64,000 bases of DNA. Origin: Semisulcospira habei. Lineage: Eukaryota > Mollusca > Gastropoda > Semisulcospiridae. Of the stretch, positions 18,325 through 28,759 are shown in pieces; the stretch's first letter is position 1; the number at the start of each line of letters is the position of its first letter. The stretch is from contig BTPG01000002.1 in NCBI GenBank assembly GCA_036245525.1, positions 169,123,528 through 169,187,527 of the forward strand, read 5' to 3'. The translations under genes were made by a program, and so were the position numbers. Under the pieces are notes generated by a model. It was not told the origin of the DNA. It saw nothing but the letters and a program-made list of their open reading frames with translations, and did not search any database.

Positions 18325-19191
18325 ATGAGTGGTCTTGGTCCAAAGCCTAGAATCATACCAGTTGCGTGTCCGGTAACAGAGTTGAAAGATTTGGCAGACG
18401 TACAGGATTTTGAGAAGGAAGGGGAAATTGGAGAAATATATGGTTTTGAACTTGATTCAAATGGCATGTACAAGAGGAAAGTAATTGTTGATATGAAAGA
18501 TGGTGAAAAACAGATTCCTAAACTTGGTCAGCTTCGTGATGTTACTGTACCTACTCCACCTGTAAATAATGTGCCCTACAACTTAATACATGTGGGTAGT
18601 AAGTGGGTTGTTTCACCTGTACCGGCACCACCACCCACAATTGACTGGGACATAAAGATTGAATTTATTAGTCCTTATGTATACACTGATGACGAAGGTG
18701 CCTTAGTGTTTAGGAAGGTTGTTAATTCTGGGCCGCTTATTGTAAGCCTTGTTCCAAGTTTTGCCCTAGACAACAATAGCAGAGAAAAACTGAAAGTTGA
18801 AAATTATGAGAGACGGCGATATCTTCTTACAACTAGAAAGGGTAGATCAGATACTTCTGTTGTGTTTATGCCAGCAAGCTTAGTCGTGGCTAGAGAAGTG
18901 ACAATAGTATTTGAAATTATCATGAAATCTGTTGCTACTGCTAAAGAGGCTCAAATTGCACAAGGAATTAAACTTACATGGAATGAAACAGTAACAGAAT
19001 CATCAAAGGTCTTTATTGCTATTACAAAAAATAATGATGTTATTAATGTTTCAAGCAGTATTCCCGCTGTCAAGGTGGTGGTCGACAAAACAACTTTTGT
19101 TCGTCTAACTTACATAAACCTTGAACACATTGATCTTGTTGCATTTTATTATGCTAGCAATTGTATACTTTTGAAGAGTTGCAAAATGTAA
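18325..19191 (+). CDS. Polinton protein of unknown function, 288 aa
   Basis: Start chosen at ATG 18325 (MSGLGPKPRIIPVACPVTEL) in the context TTTATAAAAATG; the extra upstream codons begin at TTG. The first third has a short linker-like repeat of charged turns and a Pro-rich hinge (PVPAPPPTIDWD, about 96-107). The rest is predicted beta-rich with no membrane helix, which would fit a fibre- or spike-like virion component, but I recognise no family. It lies 20 nt after the penton-type gene, in the same direction, suggesting a shared structural role. Confidence 0.7.
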   Translation: MSGLGPKPRIIPVACPVTELKDLADVQDFEKEGEIGEIYGFELDSNGMYKRKVIVDMKDGEKQIPKLGQLRDVTVPTPPVNNVPYNLIHVGSKWVVSPVPAPPPTIDWDIKIEFISPYVYTDDEGALVFRKVVNSGPLIVSLVPSFALDNNSREKLKVENYERRRYLLTTRKGRSDTSVVFMPASLVVAREVTIVFEIIMKSVATAKEAQIAQGIKLTWNETVTESSKVFIAITKNNDVINVSSSIPAVKVVVDKTTFVRLTYINLEHIDLVAFYYASNCILLKSCKM

Positions 19192-19222
19192 TTGCTGATT
19201 AAAAAAATATTTGTCATAAAAA

Positions 19223-19858
19223 ATGGTGAACTTGTATCCACAAATACCACCTGAGCAGCTTGAGCCTATTGAGCGTGATAAAACATTAAAGGCAGATTCA
19301 TTCCGTTTAATGAATATTACAGAAGCGTTGAAGTATTTGGAAGAAGAACAAGCAAAATACTCGAGGTGTAAACGCCGTTACAATACGGTTTTCAATTCTG
19401 TACACAACACATCAATGGCCATGGGGGTGGTTTCGGCCGGATTATCTGTAGGAGGTATAACTCTTTTTGCAACGGGGGTGGGAAGTGTTATAGGAATTGC
19501 TGTTGAAGGTATTGGTCTTGCCACAAGCCTGGCATGCTTTGGTATGGAAGCCCTTAACAAAAATTTTTATACTAAGTTGCAGAAGCATGAAGCATTAAGT
19601 ACGCTCGCAGCAGCTAAGCTGACGAGTATGAAACTTATTATTAGTAAGGCTTTAAATGATAATGAAATTGATGACGAAGAATTTAAGCGAGTCCAGGATG
19701 ATTTGGCCAACTATAAACAACAAAAGTCTGAAATACAGAATAAGATGCGTAGTCAGGCTGTAAATGTTGAAGAGCTAAAGAAATCTTTTTTAGAACAAGG
19801 AAAAAAGATAGGCGTAGAAGAAACTATGAAAAAAGTTCGAGAACTTACAAGCAAGTAA
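19223..19858 (+). CDS. Polinton helical membrane-active-like protein, 211 aa
   Basis: A 211-aa protein starting MVNLYPQIPPEQLEPIERDK in the context CATAAAAAATG. After a charged N-terminal region (about 1-55) comes a Gly/Ala-rich hydrophobic hairpin (about 66-108, including SAGLSVGGITLFATGVGS). A long helical, charged C-terminal half follows (KALNDNEIDDEEFKRVQDDL, then a coiled coil to the end). The glycine-rich hairpin between helices suggests membrane insertion or disruption. I recall this pattern in other Polintons without a proven function. It is the last gene before the right-end non-coding stretch. Confidence 0.75.
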   Translation: MVNLYPQIPPEQLEPIERDKTLKADSFRLMNITEALKYLEEEQAKYSRCKRRYNTVFNSVHNTSMAMGVVSAGLSVGGITLFATGVGSVIGIAVEGIGLATSLACFGMEALNKNFYTKLQKHEALSTLAAAKLTSMKLIISKALNDNEIDDEEFKRVQDDLANYKQQKSEIQNKMRSQAVNVEELKKSFLEQGKKIGVEETMKKVRELTSK

Positions 19859-21069
19859 AGATAGGTTTTGTTAATCAATTATTTTTGTCATACACTTCGC
19901 AAAGAGATGTCATGCCTTTCACGTCTGCCCATCTAACACCATCTGCCCCACCACCAGACTACTAATGAGAAAAAAAGTTTTCTTGTTGACCTTGTAACTT
20001 GAGAAATCTGTCCGAGTGTCTTATTGACTAGGGTCAAGAACTTACAAATTCTTATGTTTAGGTTCTTGTAAGAACTTGTTTTAAGTCACTTAAAAGAACT
20101 TATGACACTAACTTTAAAGTTACTTGAAAGTTGTAGGTATCTTTGAAGTTAGTTGGCAAGTAAAATCATGTTATTCTAGAAAGTCACATCAACAGTAACT
20201 TCCTAAGTTTACTTCCCACTCAGATTGCCCGGTAGTGTAATAGAATATTTTTTTTATTACACAATAAGGGTGTGTGCACATAGCACCCTGGAAAGAAAGG
20301 TCTATAGTGCAAAATCTGTCCATACCTCTGTGGACGTGAAAGGGGTATTTTAAAACACCCCTTTTGAATGGGCCAGACCGTTTGAATAGGCCTGATGGAT
20401 GAGCCTATTGCCAGGGGGTGTTTTTCATGTGTTCTTGTGGCTGCAAACATAAAATGGGTTTTGTCTTTCAATTTCAAATGCATCACAGGTTGGTGTGCAC
20501 CTGTTAAATAACACTCACGATGTGCTGATGTGATGTGCTTGGAGTGGAAACAACAAAATTTTCTCCACACTTTGTCAGACGAAGAAACAGAAAACAAAAT
20601 TCTTTTTCTCCAAACTACTACTCACTTGGTGAGACCTATTTATTTAGGAATGACCTGGTGCTCTATATTTGGAGAAAAACATATATTCAAGGTTTGTTCC
20701 ATATTTGGTGAACGCTCCATATTTAAAATTTGTTCTAGTGCCCTAATAACCCACTTTTGAAGCATTGACACAGAACGGTGTGGGGTGTGGGTGTGTGGGG
20801 CTTTGTAGGGTGGGGTGGGGTGTGGGGGTAGGGGGCTGGGTGACAGCATTGATATTTTTAACTAGCCTTTGTTTCCAGATTATTTCCCTTTGTCCAGTGA
20901 TGTACTTATTTTGCTTTTTTTCCTAACATAAAAAATAGGAAAAAAATAATAAAATAAGAAAAAAAAATTTAAATTAAAAAAAATAGAAAAAATAAGAAAA
21001 AAAAGAAGAATAATTAAAAATTAACAAAGAAAAAAAAATAGAAAAAAAAACATTGACAAAAGGGCTGCT

Positions 21070-21330
21070 TAGTGGCCTGTCACCTGCTTCCACAGGAATC
21101 GATGTAACCCGGGTTATTCACGTGCTAATTCACCCCCTATGGAGGGGGCTATAACCCTGGGGGGTTGCACGTTCACCTTTTCCTGTGAAAGCCTCCGCGG
21201 TGGAGAGTGTCAACTGGCTCCGAGAGCGTGAAACGAACCCGGCACAGACAGAATAGCTTGCGCTAACTATTCTATCCTAACCAGCGGAAGTATCCTCTCA
21301 GCCACTCAGCAGACCCAAACAAAGGTAGAT
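21070..21330 (-). mobile_element. tRNA-like SINE inside the Polinton
   Basis: On the minus strand, from about 21326, A-box-like GTGGCTGAGAGG is followed about 60 bp later by B-box-like GGGTTCGTTTC, the spacing of a tRNA-derived promoter. A GC-rich body with a CCCCCTATGGAGGGGG hairpin follows. No target duplication was identified. It is different from the 4911-5223 SINE. Confidence 0.55.
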
Positions 21331-22050
21331 TATTTTACGTATTTATGGTTTGGCTGAAATCTTATTAAATCAGGGCTCTCCATGATATGAATCAAAAAAG
21401 AATCTTAAGAATTTAAGCCTATAAAGACATAGGCTCCTGAGAATCTAAGTCTCTTGCAAAAGACCTCTGGTGTTTCCGTCCTCAAAGGTAGTAAGCCTAA
21501 CATGCTATTGTAAGATGTCCTTGGCATTGGTGAATGTCCGCTTCTCTGTCATACCTGTGTTTAAGCGTGCTCAGTACAACTCTGCCATGTCTGTGTTTAA
21601 GTGTTATGCATAGATTCAGCAATCTTTACAGTTGACTAAAACTCTATGAAATCGGCGGCTAATGAGAATCTCACACTGTTCATAAGAATCTGTGATGGCG
21701 TGGGCTACAGAAAATTAAAGCCTCTTGTAAAATAAAACATGCTTTTTCATGTTCTCAGAGGAAGGAAGTCAGATTTAATGGGGTTCCTATACTTGTTCAG
21801 TAGAGCAGAATGACTATGTGCTTCAGCTATTGTACAAAGGGCACTGTGTGTGTGTGTGTCAGTGAAATAGGATAAGTTTGTAACCCAAATAACTGTCTGG
21901 GTGGTGTGTGTGTTTTCATGTAAACATGTTATCTGTGTGTTTGAGCGTGTGTGTGTGTGTGTGTGTTTAACTGCATTTTATTTTGTATTGAAAGGTGGTG
22001 TGTTGATAGAGACAATGGTGATTAATAACTGAAGTACCTTTGCTTAAAGA

Positions 22051-22124
22051 AGTCAATGACAGCATTAATTATTTAGGTGTGGTGGGGGATCTGCCTTAAT
22101 AATCACGGGTAGCTGATAAAAAAT
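22051..22124 (-). repeat. Partial duplicate of the TIR inner end
   Basis: GTCAATGACAGCATTAAT, then GTGGGGGATCTG and AGCTGAT repeat, with about 10 differences, the sequence at 22375-22448 that forms the inner end of the right TIR. It lies about 325 bp further inside. Confidence 0.7.
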
Positions 22125-22373
22125 GCTGCTACTCTGAGAACACAACCGCACTCCAACACAAAGTAATGGAAAGATCGAGAATGTTCGTCTTCACGCCCTA
22201 CGAACGTCTCAACGACGCAATACTTGATCACGAGACTAGGGTCATGAGTTGACACGTGGCATTGTTATTGGCAACATTGACGTCACTTACTTTTGGGTGG
22301 GTGATGTGGAAATTATGCCTAACGGGAATTCCCACAATGGCGCAAGTAGTCATTTCCCGAAAACGGCTGATAG

Positions 22374-22608
22374 TAGTCAATGACAGCATTAATAATTTAG
22401 GTTAGGTGGGGGATCTGGCTTAATAATCGCAGGTTGGTAGCTGATCAAAAAACGTAGCTTGAATGATTTCTGAGTGGAACTAAAATGGCTAGGCGATTAA
22501 GGCATTGGTGGTAAGTGTTGGGAGTTCGTTTGTCTAAATACGGAGAGGATCAAATAAATCTATAGATTATTGATTAGGTGGGTTTCAACTGTCTACTTAT
22601 CTATCTCT
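22374..22608 (-). repeat. Polinton right terminal inverted repeat
   Basis: Reverse complement of 6405-6639 with a few substitutions. It ends TTATCTATCTCT at 22608, followed by CACGC of the minisatellite. Confidence 0.93.
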
Positions 22609-22980
22609 CACGCTGTCAGCGACAAGGATCTGTGAGGGGAAATGTTTACCTGTGCACGCTATCAGCGACAAGGATCTGTGAGGGGAAATGTTTACCTGTG
22701 CACGCCAGCGACAAGGATCTGTGAGGGGAAATGTTTACCTGTGCACGCTATCAGCGACAAGGATCTGTGAGGGGAAATGTTTACCTGTGCACGCTGTCAG
22801 CGACAAGGATCTGTGAGGGGAAATGTTTACCTGTGCACGCTGTCAGCGACAAGGATCTGTGAGGGGAAATGTTTACCTGTGCACGCTATCAGCGACAAGG
22901 ATCTGTGAGGGGAAATGTTTACCTGTGCACGCTATCAGCGACAAGGATCTGTGAGGGGAAATGTTTACCTGTGCACGATA
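22609..22980 (+). repeat. 46-bp minisatellite, right part (8 units)
   Basis: It resumes at CACGCTGTCA, the point where the left array is cut. Units start at 22619, 22665, 22708, 22754, 22800, 22846, 22892 and 22938; the second is 3 bp short. The last unit ends in CACGATATCAGCGG, the same words as the single-copy paralogous site, and its TCA (22981-22983) is the stop codon of the EGF-like gene. Confidence 0.95.
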
Positions 22981-23421
22981 TCAGCGGAAGAAGAATCTGG
23001 GGTGTGAACTGAGTTGTCTTCGCTGTCGCTGCATGGGTTCCTGCTGTTGCTGCAGCTGCTCGAGGTCTGTACTAGAGCCAGAGCCGTTGTCCTGTCCCAT
23101 GACCTGCCGAGTGTTGTGTGTGTGGAGGCTGTGCTGCAGGAAGTCGGCCAGATTGTTGAACGCTACTTTTGTGTTGGCTAGTCTGTACTGGCACCGCGGT
23201 CCCGTGTAGCCCTCCTGACAGATACACCGGCACGGCCCGTAGATACTTTGTGAGAACTTTTCCTCCCCGCCGTTCAGACAGCGAAACGTGTTCCTGCACA
23301 CGGCGAACGCCTGTACTGGGGTAGGGGACAGGAGAGCCAGCACCACAATGACAACGACCAGGTGGCGCTGGGACACGCCGCCAGGCATCTGTAGTTTGTG
23401 CTTCGATGCAAGTCCAACCAT
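22981..23421 (-). CDS. Secreted EGF-like protein, copy A
   Basis: A 146-aa protein from ATG 23421. A hydrophobic signal sequence, HLVVVIVVLALLSPTPVQA (about 20-38), is followed by a six-cysteine EGF-like module (about 42-78): CRNTFRC, a 15-residue loop with NGGEEKF, then CRCICQEGYTGPRC. A Gln-rich helical tail follows and contains the dibasic site RQRRQ before the C-terminal SSHPRFFFR. A second Met at residue 12 (MPGGVSQ) is an equally good start. The paralogue at 43079-43513 keeps all cysteines and the tail. Homology with that copy stops 37 bp upstream of the ATG. Stop codon TGA directly adjoins the 46-bp array, so a transcript would read into it. It may be one exon of a larger gene. Function unknown; a secreted ligand or peptide precursor is possible. 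Confidence 0.8.
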   Translation of the reverse strand: MVGLASKHKLQMPGGVSQRHLVVVIVVLALLSPTPVQAFAVCRNTFRCLNGGEEKFSQSIYGPCRCICQEGYTGPRCQYRLANTKVAFNNLADFLQHSLHTHNTRQVMGQDNGSGSSTDLEQLQQQQEPMQRQRRQLSSHPRFFFR

Positions 23422-24200
23422 CCTGTGTTTGAAGTGTGACCAAAAACTGTTCCTCGCTGAGACAAGGATTGGATAGAATAAATGATGTCTTACAAGATAC
23501 GTTATTTGTGATTATACTGTTTGACCAACATAAATATCAATACATCAGCATTTTGCGAAATTAATAACAATAATTCGTATTTAGGCTCAAAGCTCTTACC
23601 ATGAACAGTTCTATAAAATGAATTGAAATAGCATGTAAAGTGAAAAGGCTAATTTGTGTAGTTATCCGTCATTTTACCCCTTACGGCCCAAAGCCGTAAG
23701 GTCCACAATTATAGAACAGCACACATTTGATTGCACAAAGTAAATTACGTGGTATTTCTAGAATGCTGTTAAGATGCCGGCTGTTCCCCGCCAAACGGAA
23801 AAAAAATAATGTTTCTGGGAAAATAAATTGCCTTGTTTCGTTTATTTCAATTCTCAGATGTCATAATTCTCTGACATTACCGTCAGCTTCCTTAGTAATC
23901 TTGTTCTTTCCTAATTAATTTCATCATCTTCCACATTAGCGGATTTTCTTTTCCCGTTTAGGATCACCTTGCTATGTCGCATATTTGTTTAATCCATTGT
24001 ACGCCAAGGCCGAAATCCCCCAACTGTAGAGTTGTTCTCTGAACTCTGAATTACGATCCAGCAGACAGATCGACCATAATACTTCAAGGGTGGTGTCAAA
24101 ATAGTTTGACGCCTGTGCGCGCCAAGTTATTCTGACACCACCCTTGAAGTATCATGGTCGATCCGCATCTTCAGGCTATCATGTGTCCGGCTTTGTGTGT
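23422..24200 (+). repeat. Segmental duplication, copy A right block
   Basis: 23422-23458 matches 43514-43550. Then, from GAGACAAGGA (23459), it matches 46787-47500. Relative to copy B, 3,236 bp (43551-46786) are missing at this junction. No gene is seen in it. Confidence 0.85.
24000..24185. repeat. Palindromic MITE, TTCAAGGGTGG family
   Basis: The long arm begins at GCCGAAATCCCCCAACTG (about 24011). The near-perfect hairpin lies at 24066-24166 (CAGATCGACC...GGTCGATCCG) with the GACGCC/GCGCC centre. The paralogue at 47411-47470 has lost most of the hairpin. Confidence 0.8.
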
Positions 24201-24935
24201 GTGTGTTTGTTTTTCAAGTTGTTTTTTGTTTTAAAGCTTGTATTTTTGCCTTTGTTAGTTGTTGTTTGTTTGTTTGTTTTGTTTGTTCTTGTTAAGTCCC
24301 TTCTATTTATAGAAGGGACATTTTAGGACGGGTCGCGGTGGGGCGAATTTAATAGCATGTTCATGATGTCAAAGGCTAAACCTCTAACATTTGAAGTAAC
24401 AAGATAAAAATTACGTCATGTCTAGTTACGCTAACCTCGCTGTCGGTTGAACGTACAGTTGGCGCGATGTATGTATGTATGTGCGTACGTATGTATGTGT
24501 GTGCGTATGTATGTATGTAAACAAGAAAATATCCGATATTTTTTTGTACACACAAGCTTGAAACTTGGCGAAATACTTTCTTAAGTGGGTGGGTAAGAGA
24601 GCCTCCGAGCATATTGTAATTGAATGTCTCATTGAAGACATAAATAACCGTTCATAGGAAAGTCGGTTGACCCTGATTAGAGTCCGTAATTTTTGTCATA
24701 TTTACTTGAACTTTTGCATATAGCTAGTTTGGAAAAAGACATTGGATGAGTTCATTAGCCAGCTTTTTATCCTTTCAACTTCTTTAGTAAAAATTAATTC
24801 TTTTCAGAAAAGAATCAATTAAAACACTAAAAAAAAAAAATTACTTATAGAGAAAGTCAGACAGTAGTGGTGACGAAAAAGAGGCAAATCCGTCACCACG
24901 CAGACACTGACATAATACTCTAAAATATGACTTCA
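24200..24935. other. No gene recognised
   Basis: Holds T/G-rich low complexity, a GTATGTATGT microsatellite (24465-24520) and short open frames without support. Confidence 0.5.
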
Positions 24936-24993
24936 TTCTCTCTCGCGCGCGGCTCTCTCTGTCTCTCTGTCTCTGTCTCTGTCTCTCTGTCTC

Positions 24994-25076
<83 letters not shown>

Positions 25077-25083
25077 CTCTCTC
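24936..25083. repeat. (CT)n microsatellite
   Basis: Interrupted at first (CTGTCTCT) then pure CT. It abuts the 5' end of a LINE fragment. Confidence 0.95.
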
Positions 25084-25089
25084 TCTGAT

Positions 25090-27596
25090 TTTAACATTGA
25101 CCTGCTAAAGACTGGTCATGCGGCGTGGAATTGCACCACCTCATTATTTGGCCTGCAGCAGATGGTTCGGTCTCCCACTAGAGTTTCTTTGTCATCCGCC
25201 ACATTGATTGACCACATCTATATTACAAATGCACCTGCTGTCACAAACGTCCACGTGCCGAATGTTGCCATTAGTGATCACTTTCCTACTTGTTTTAATC
25301 TTTCAGTTAAACGTGATAGACCCCAGCACAAACACCACACTACCATCACATACAGGTCTTATACAAAGTTCAACAAAGATGACTTTCTTCATGACCTCTC
25401 AATCACGCCCTTTCACCTTATTTATAACACTAATGATCCCAATGAAGCCCTCTCGCTTTGGTACAAGCTATTTCTTTGGGTCCTCGATAAACATGCCCCA
25501 CTAAGGACTAAACGCGTTAAACACCCTACCCTTCCGCCTTGGTTGTCAAAGGACATCATTCACGCAATGAAAATAAGAGATGACTTAAAACGACAGAAAA
25601 AGTTTGCGGATTTTAAGAAACAACGTAATATTGTAAAATCCTTAGAGAAAAGCACAGAAAACGCTTGCGGAAAAAAGTTATCGCAGAGGGTAAAGATACC
25701 CGAAGTGTCTGGAATGCAATCAATTTGTTTACAAAGAAGAGGAGTTCCATCAATGCTGCTACCTCTCCAGGCATAACTCCAGACGACTTCAATTCCCACT
25801 TTTTAAATATTGCTGAGTCCCTTGTACAGTCTTTTTCCAGTGGCACTGATAGTTACAGTTGTTCTGATAAACTGCGCACACACTGTGAGTCTGCAACAGG
25901 TGCGTCATTCTCCATACCTCTTATGACCGTGTTTGAAGTAGGTAAATATATTTCTACTCTAACAAGTAAATCGTGTGGCCTGGATGGAATAAACAACATG
26001 GTACTGAAATTGTCCCTTCCATACACAGCTGACACCTTGACATTTATATTCAACCTTTCTATCAAGCAAGGTATTTTTCCAGATGCCATGAAAGATGCTA
26101 AAGTTGTCCCCATTCCCAAATGTACAGATCCCAAAAGTCCAAACGATTTCCGTCCTATTTCAGTGTTACCCACCCCCCACACTTTGGTACCGGTCTCAGG
26201 CCACTTTACAAATTTCAAATACAAGCGATCAAAAATCTCTGTAACTTCAGTAGCTGACTGGCCCTTCGTTTGTCTTGTACTGTGTTTGTCTTAAATGGCG
26301 TAAAATCCGTGTCTGTTTCGTGAGTGTGTGAGGGTTTCAGGCGCAGCGCTTTGAGTCGATTTCCCCAAAAATTGAGAAAAAGCGCCTATATAATAACAGT
26401 ATTATTATTATTATTATTATTATTATAAGCACCTACTCCAATTCTTGGAGAATCACCGCCTCCTCGTATCTCTTCAATCTGGTTTTAGACCTAAACACTC
26501 ATGTCATACTGCCCTCGTTCACATTGTTGACTCTTGGCTCTCATGAATAAACAATTCCAAATTAAATGGTGCAGTTTTTCTTGACCTAACCAAAGCATTT
26601 GATTTAGTCGATCACAACATTCTTTTAAAGAAACTTTCAGTATATAAGCTTGATTCGAACTCTATAGCTTTTTTCTCCTCCTACCTCAGTAACCGCCGAC
26701 AGAAGGTGTACTCAAACGGGAGGTATTCGAAAGAAGGTATAGTGATGCACGGAGTCCCCCAAGGATCTATCCTAGGGCCTCTTTTATTTTCTTTATTCAT
26801 CAATGATCTACCTCTTTCCATCTCAAATCCTGAGGTTAAATGCGAACTCTTTGCTGACGATTCAACTCTGCATACATCAGACAAACGTGAAACGACGCTA
26901 AATTGTATCCAGCAAAGTCTCGATGAAGTGTCAGATTGGTGTACGCAAAATTGCATGCTAATCAGTACTTCTAAAACCAAAAGCATGTTGATAACAACCC
27001 GCCAAAAGCGTCAGCTACATCCTGCCCCTCTGAAACTGTCACTTGGCAATAAACCTATCCAACAAGTATCCAGGCACCGCCTACTGGGAATTGTAATTGA
27101 CGACCAGCTGAACTGGTCGCCACATATCGACAGTTTGTGCAAAACCTTGTCCAGGAATGTATTTCTGCTATCTAAAATTAGACATATTCTTAGTACAAAG
27201 TGCTGTACATTGTTCTTTCACGCACACATTAAAAGCCACTGTGACTATGCGTCCTCTTTGTGGGACGAATGCAGTGAACTTCATTTTAAAAAACTAAACT
27301 CGCTGTATCGTCGTTCAGTTAAGTTAATTATTCCTAACCCTATTTCCACGGCCGAGAAAATAAAATCCCTTGGCCTGCTTACACTGAAGGAACAACTCAA
27401 ATTTAACAAATGCGTCCTCATGCACAAAATATTTCATTATCAAGCCCCGGAATATCTGCGCATGATATTTAACTTCAGCCCTCGGCATCAACAACATACG
27501 AGGAATGACTTGCTTCAATTACCCCGCCCACGGATAGATCTCTACAAGTCAAGCCTTCTTTTTCTGGTAGTTCTGTCTGGAACTTATTGCCATTAA
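25090..27596 (+). pseudogene. CR1/L2/Jockey-like LINE ORF2, disrupted
   Basis: An endonuclease-reverse transcriptase without its N-terminus. The surviving endonuclease end reads FNIDLLK, TLIDHIYI and AISDHFPTCF (25090-25310). A frameshift near 25660 leads into KSCGLDGINNMVLKLS and NDFRPISVLPT (to about 26171), where about 250 bp of foreign sequence is inserted. The palm resumes with LQSGFRPKHSCHTAL, an in-frame TGA, FLDLTKAFDLVDHNILLKKL, GVPQGSILGPLLFSLFINDL and the catalytic FADDSTL (about 26847). A last frameshift lies near 27555. The chain is recognisable throughout, so decay is recent to moderate. The 3' UTR extends to 28075. Confidence 0.85.
26172..26425 (+). mobile_element. Insertion inside the LINE, retro-tail like
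   Basis: It interrupts the RT between SVLPT and the following palm segment. It ends AGCGCCTATATAATAACAG then (TAT)n, a tail seen on short retroelements; a similar GCGCTTTGAG...AAGCGC motif precedes an (ATT)n tail at 53545-53635. About 70 bp of the host LINE also seem to be missing. Confidence 0.6.
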
Positions 27597-28226
<630 letters not shown>

Positions 28227-28232
28227 TGCGCG

Positions 28233-28299
28233 CATCTCCATGAGGAATAGATCCTTATGCGCCCTCCAGGCGCATGAGAATCTATGCCTCTTGGAGATG
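28233..28299. repeat. Palindromic hairpin, CTCATGAG family variant
   Basis: CATCTCCATGAGGAATAG faces CTATGCCTCTTGGAGATG around GCGCCCTCCAGGCGC. Confidence 0.7.
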
Positions 28300-28489
28300 T
28301 TTGGAGCGCGCGCGCATGCACACACTAACACGCACACGCACATCGACGCGCTTTCAGAAGAGCATGCTGGTGACCCGTGTACTTAGTATATCATGTAGCT
28401 AGGTAAAGTCAACCTGCTTTAACACAAATTATAGCAAGACTGAATTTGTACCGTGAAGTTATAGTTTTGTCACCATTTTCTCAAGCCTA

Positions 28490-28758
28490 TAAAGTGAAAC
28501 TCATATCACGTAAAATATAAAATTACATAAAAACTAAAACTTACGTCATGTCAAATGACATTTGACAAATCAATGACGCGTATGTCCTGCGCCCCTTATA
28601 GAACTCACTGACGCATTGGCAGATCTGCGAGACATTTTCAATAGGAGATAATTCAACATCAGAATCAGGTCAAATACAAAAGGTAGAGACCCTTGACAGC
28701 GAGGACAGCCTTCATATAGAAGGGATTTTGTGGGTTATGGTTCATTCCATCTTGTTTT
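28490..28758 (+). repeat. Dispersed repeat shared with 2707-2964
   Basis: Same order of words as at 2.7 kb: GTGAAACTCAT, TTACGTCATGTCAAATGAC, CATTGGCAGATCTGCGAG, CATCAGAATCAGGTCAAATA. It ends in a CATCTTGTTTT tract. Confidence 0.7.
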
Positions 28759-28759
28759 T

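Larger units (their letters stand above)
19859..22373. other. Non-coding right end of the Polinton
   Basis: About 2.5 kb without a credible gene. It holds short AGAACTT/AAGTTACTT-rich sequence (19980-20210), unassigned sequence with small unsupported frames (20220-20760), GT- and A-rich low complexity (20780-21060), a tRNA-like SINE head (about 21070-21330), GT repeats (21848-21965) and a partial copy of the TIR inner end (22051-22124). Other elements of this class usually have genes up to the TIR, so something may have been lost or replaced. Confidence 0.75.
6405..22608. mobile_element. Polinton/Maverick (adintovirus-like) element, 16.2 kb
   Basis: A large self-synthesising DNA element or integrated virus. 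It has 235-bp terminal inverted repeats starting AGAGATAGATAA, a Polinton-type integrase, a protein-primed PolB, a packaging ATPase, and hexon- and penton-type capsid proteins. CACGC flanks both ends (6400-6404 and 22609-22613). One further flanking base differs, so the expected 6-bp target duplication is compatible with a single change. Gene order: five rightward genes ending in integrase; four leftward genes (PolB, an unknown, ATPase, hexon); then a rightward membrane protein, a leftward 428-aa protein, and three rightward genes with penton first. Integrase, hexon and the membrane protein are disrupted. No cysteine protease was found. Confidence 0.95.

Noticed and set aside
20220..20597. 125-aa ORF in the Polinton right end
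   Set aside because: No start context, no motif, mixed composition; looks like chance in non-coding DNA.
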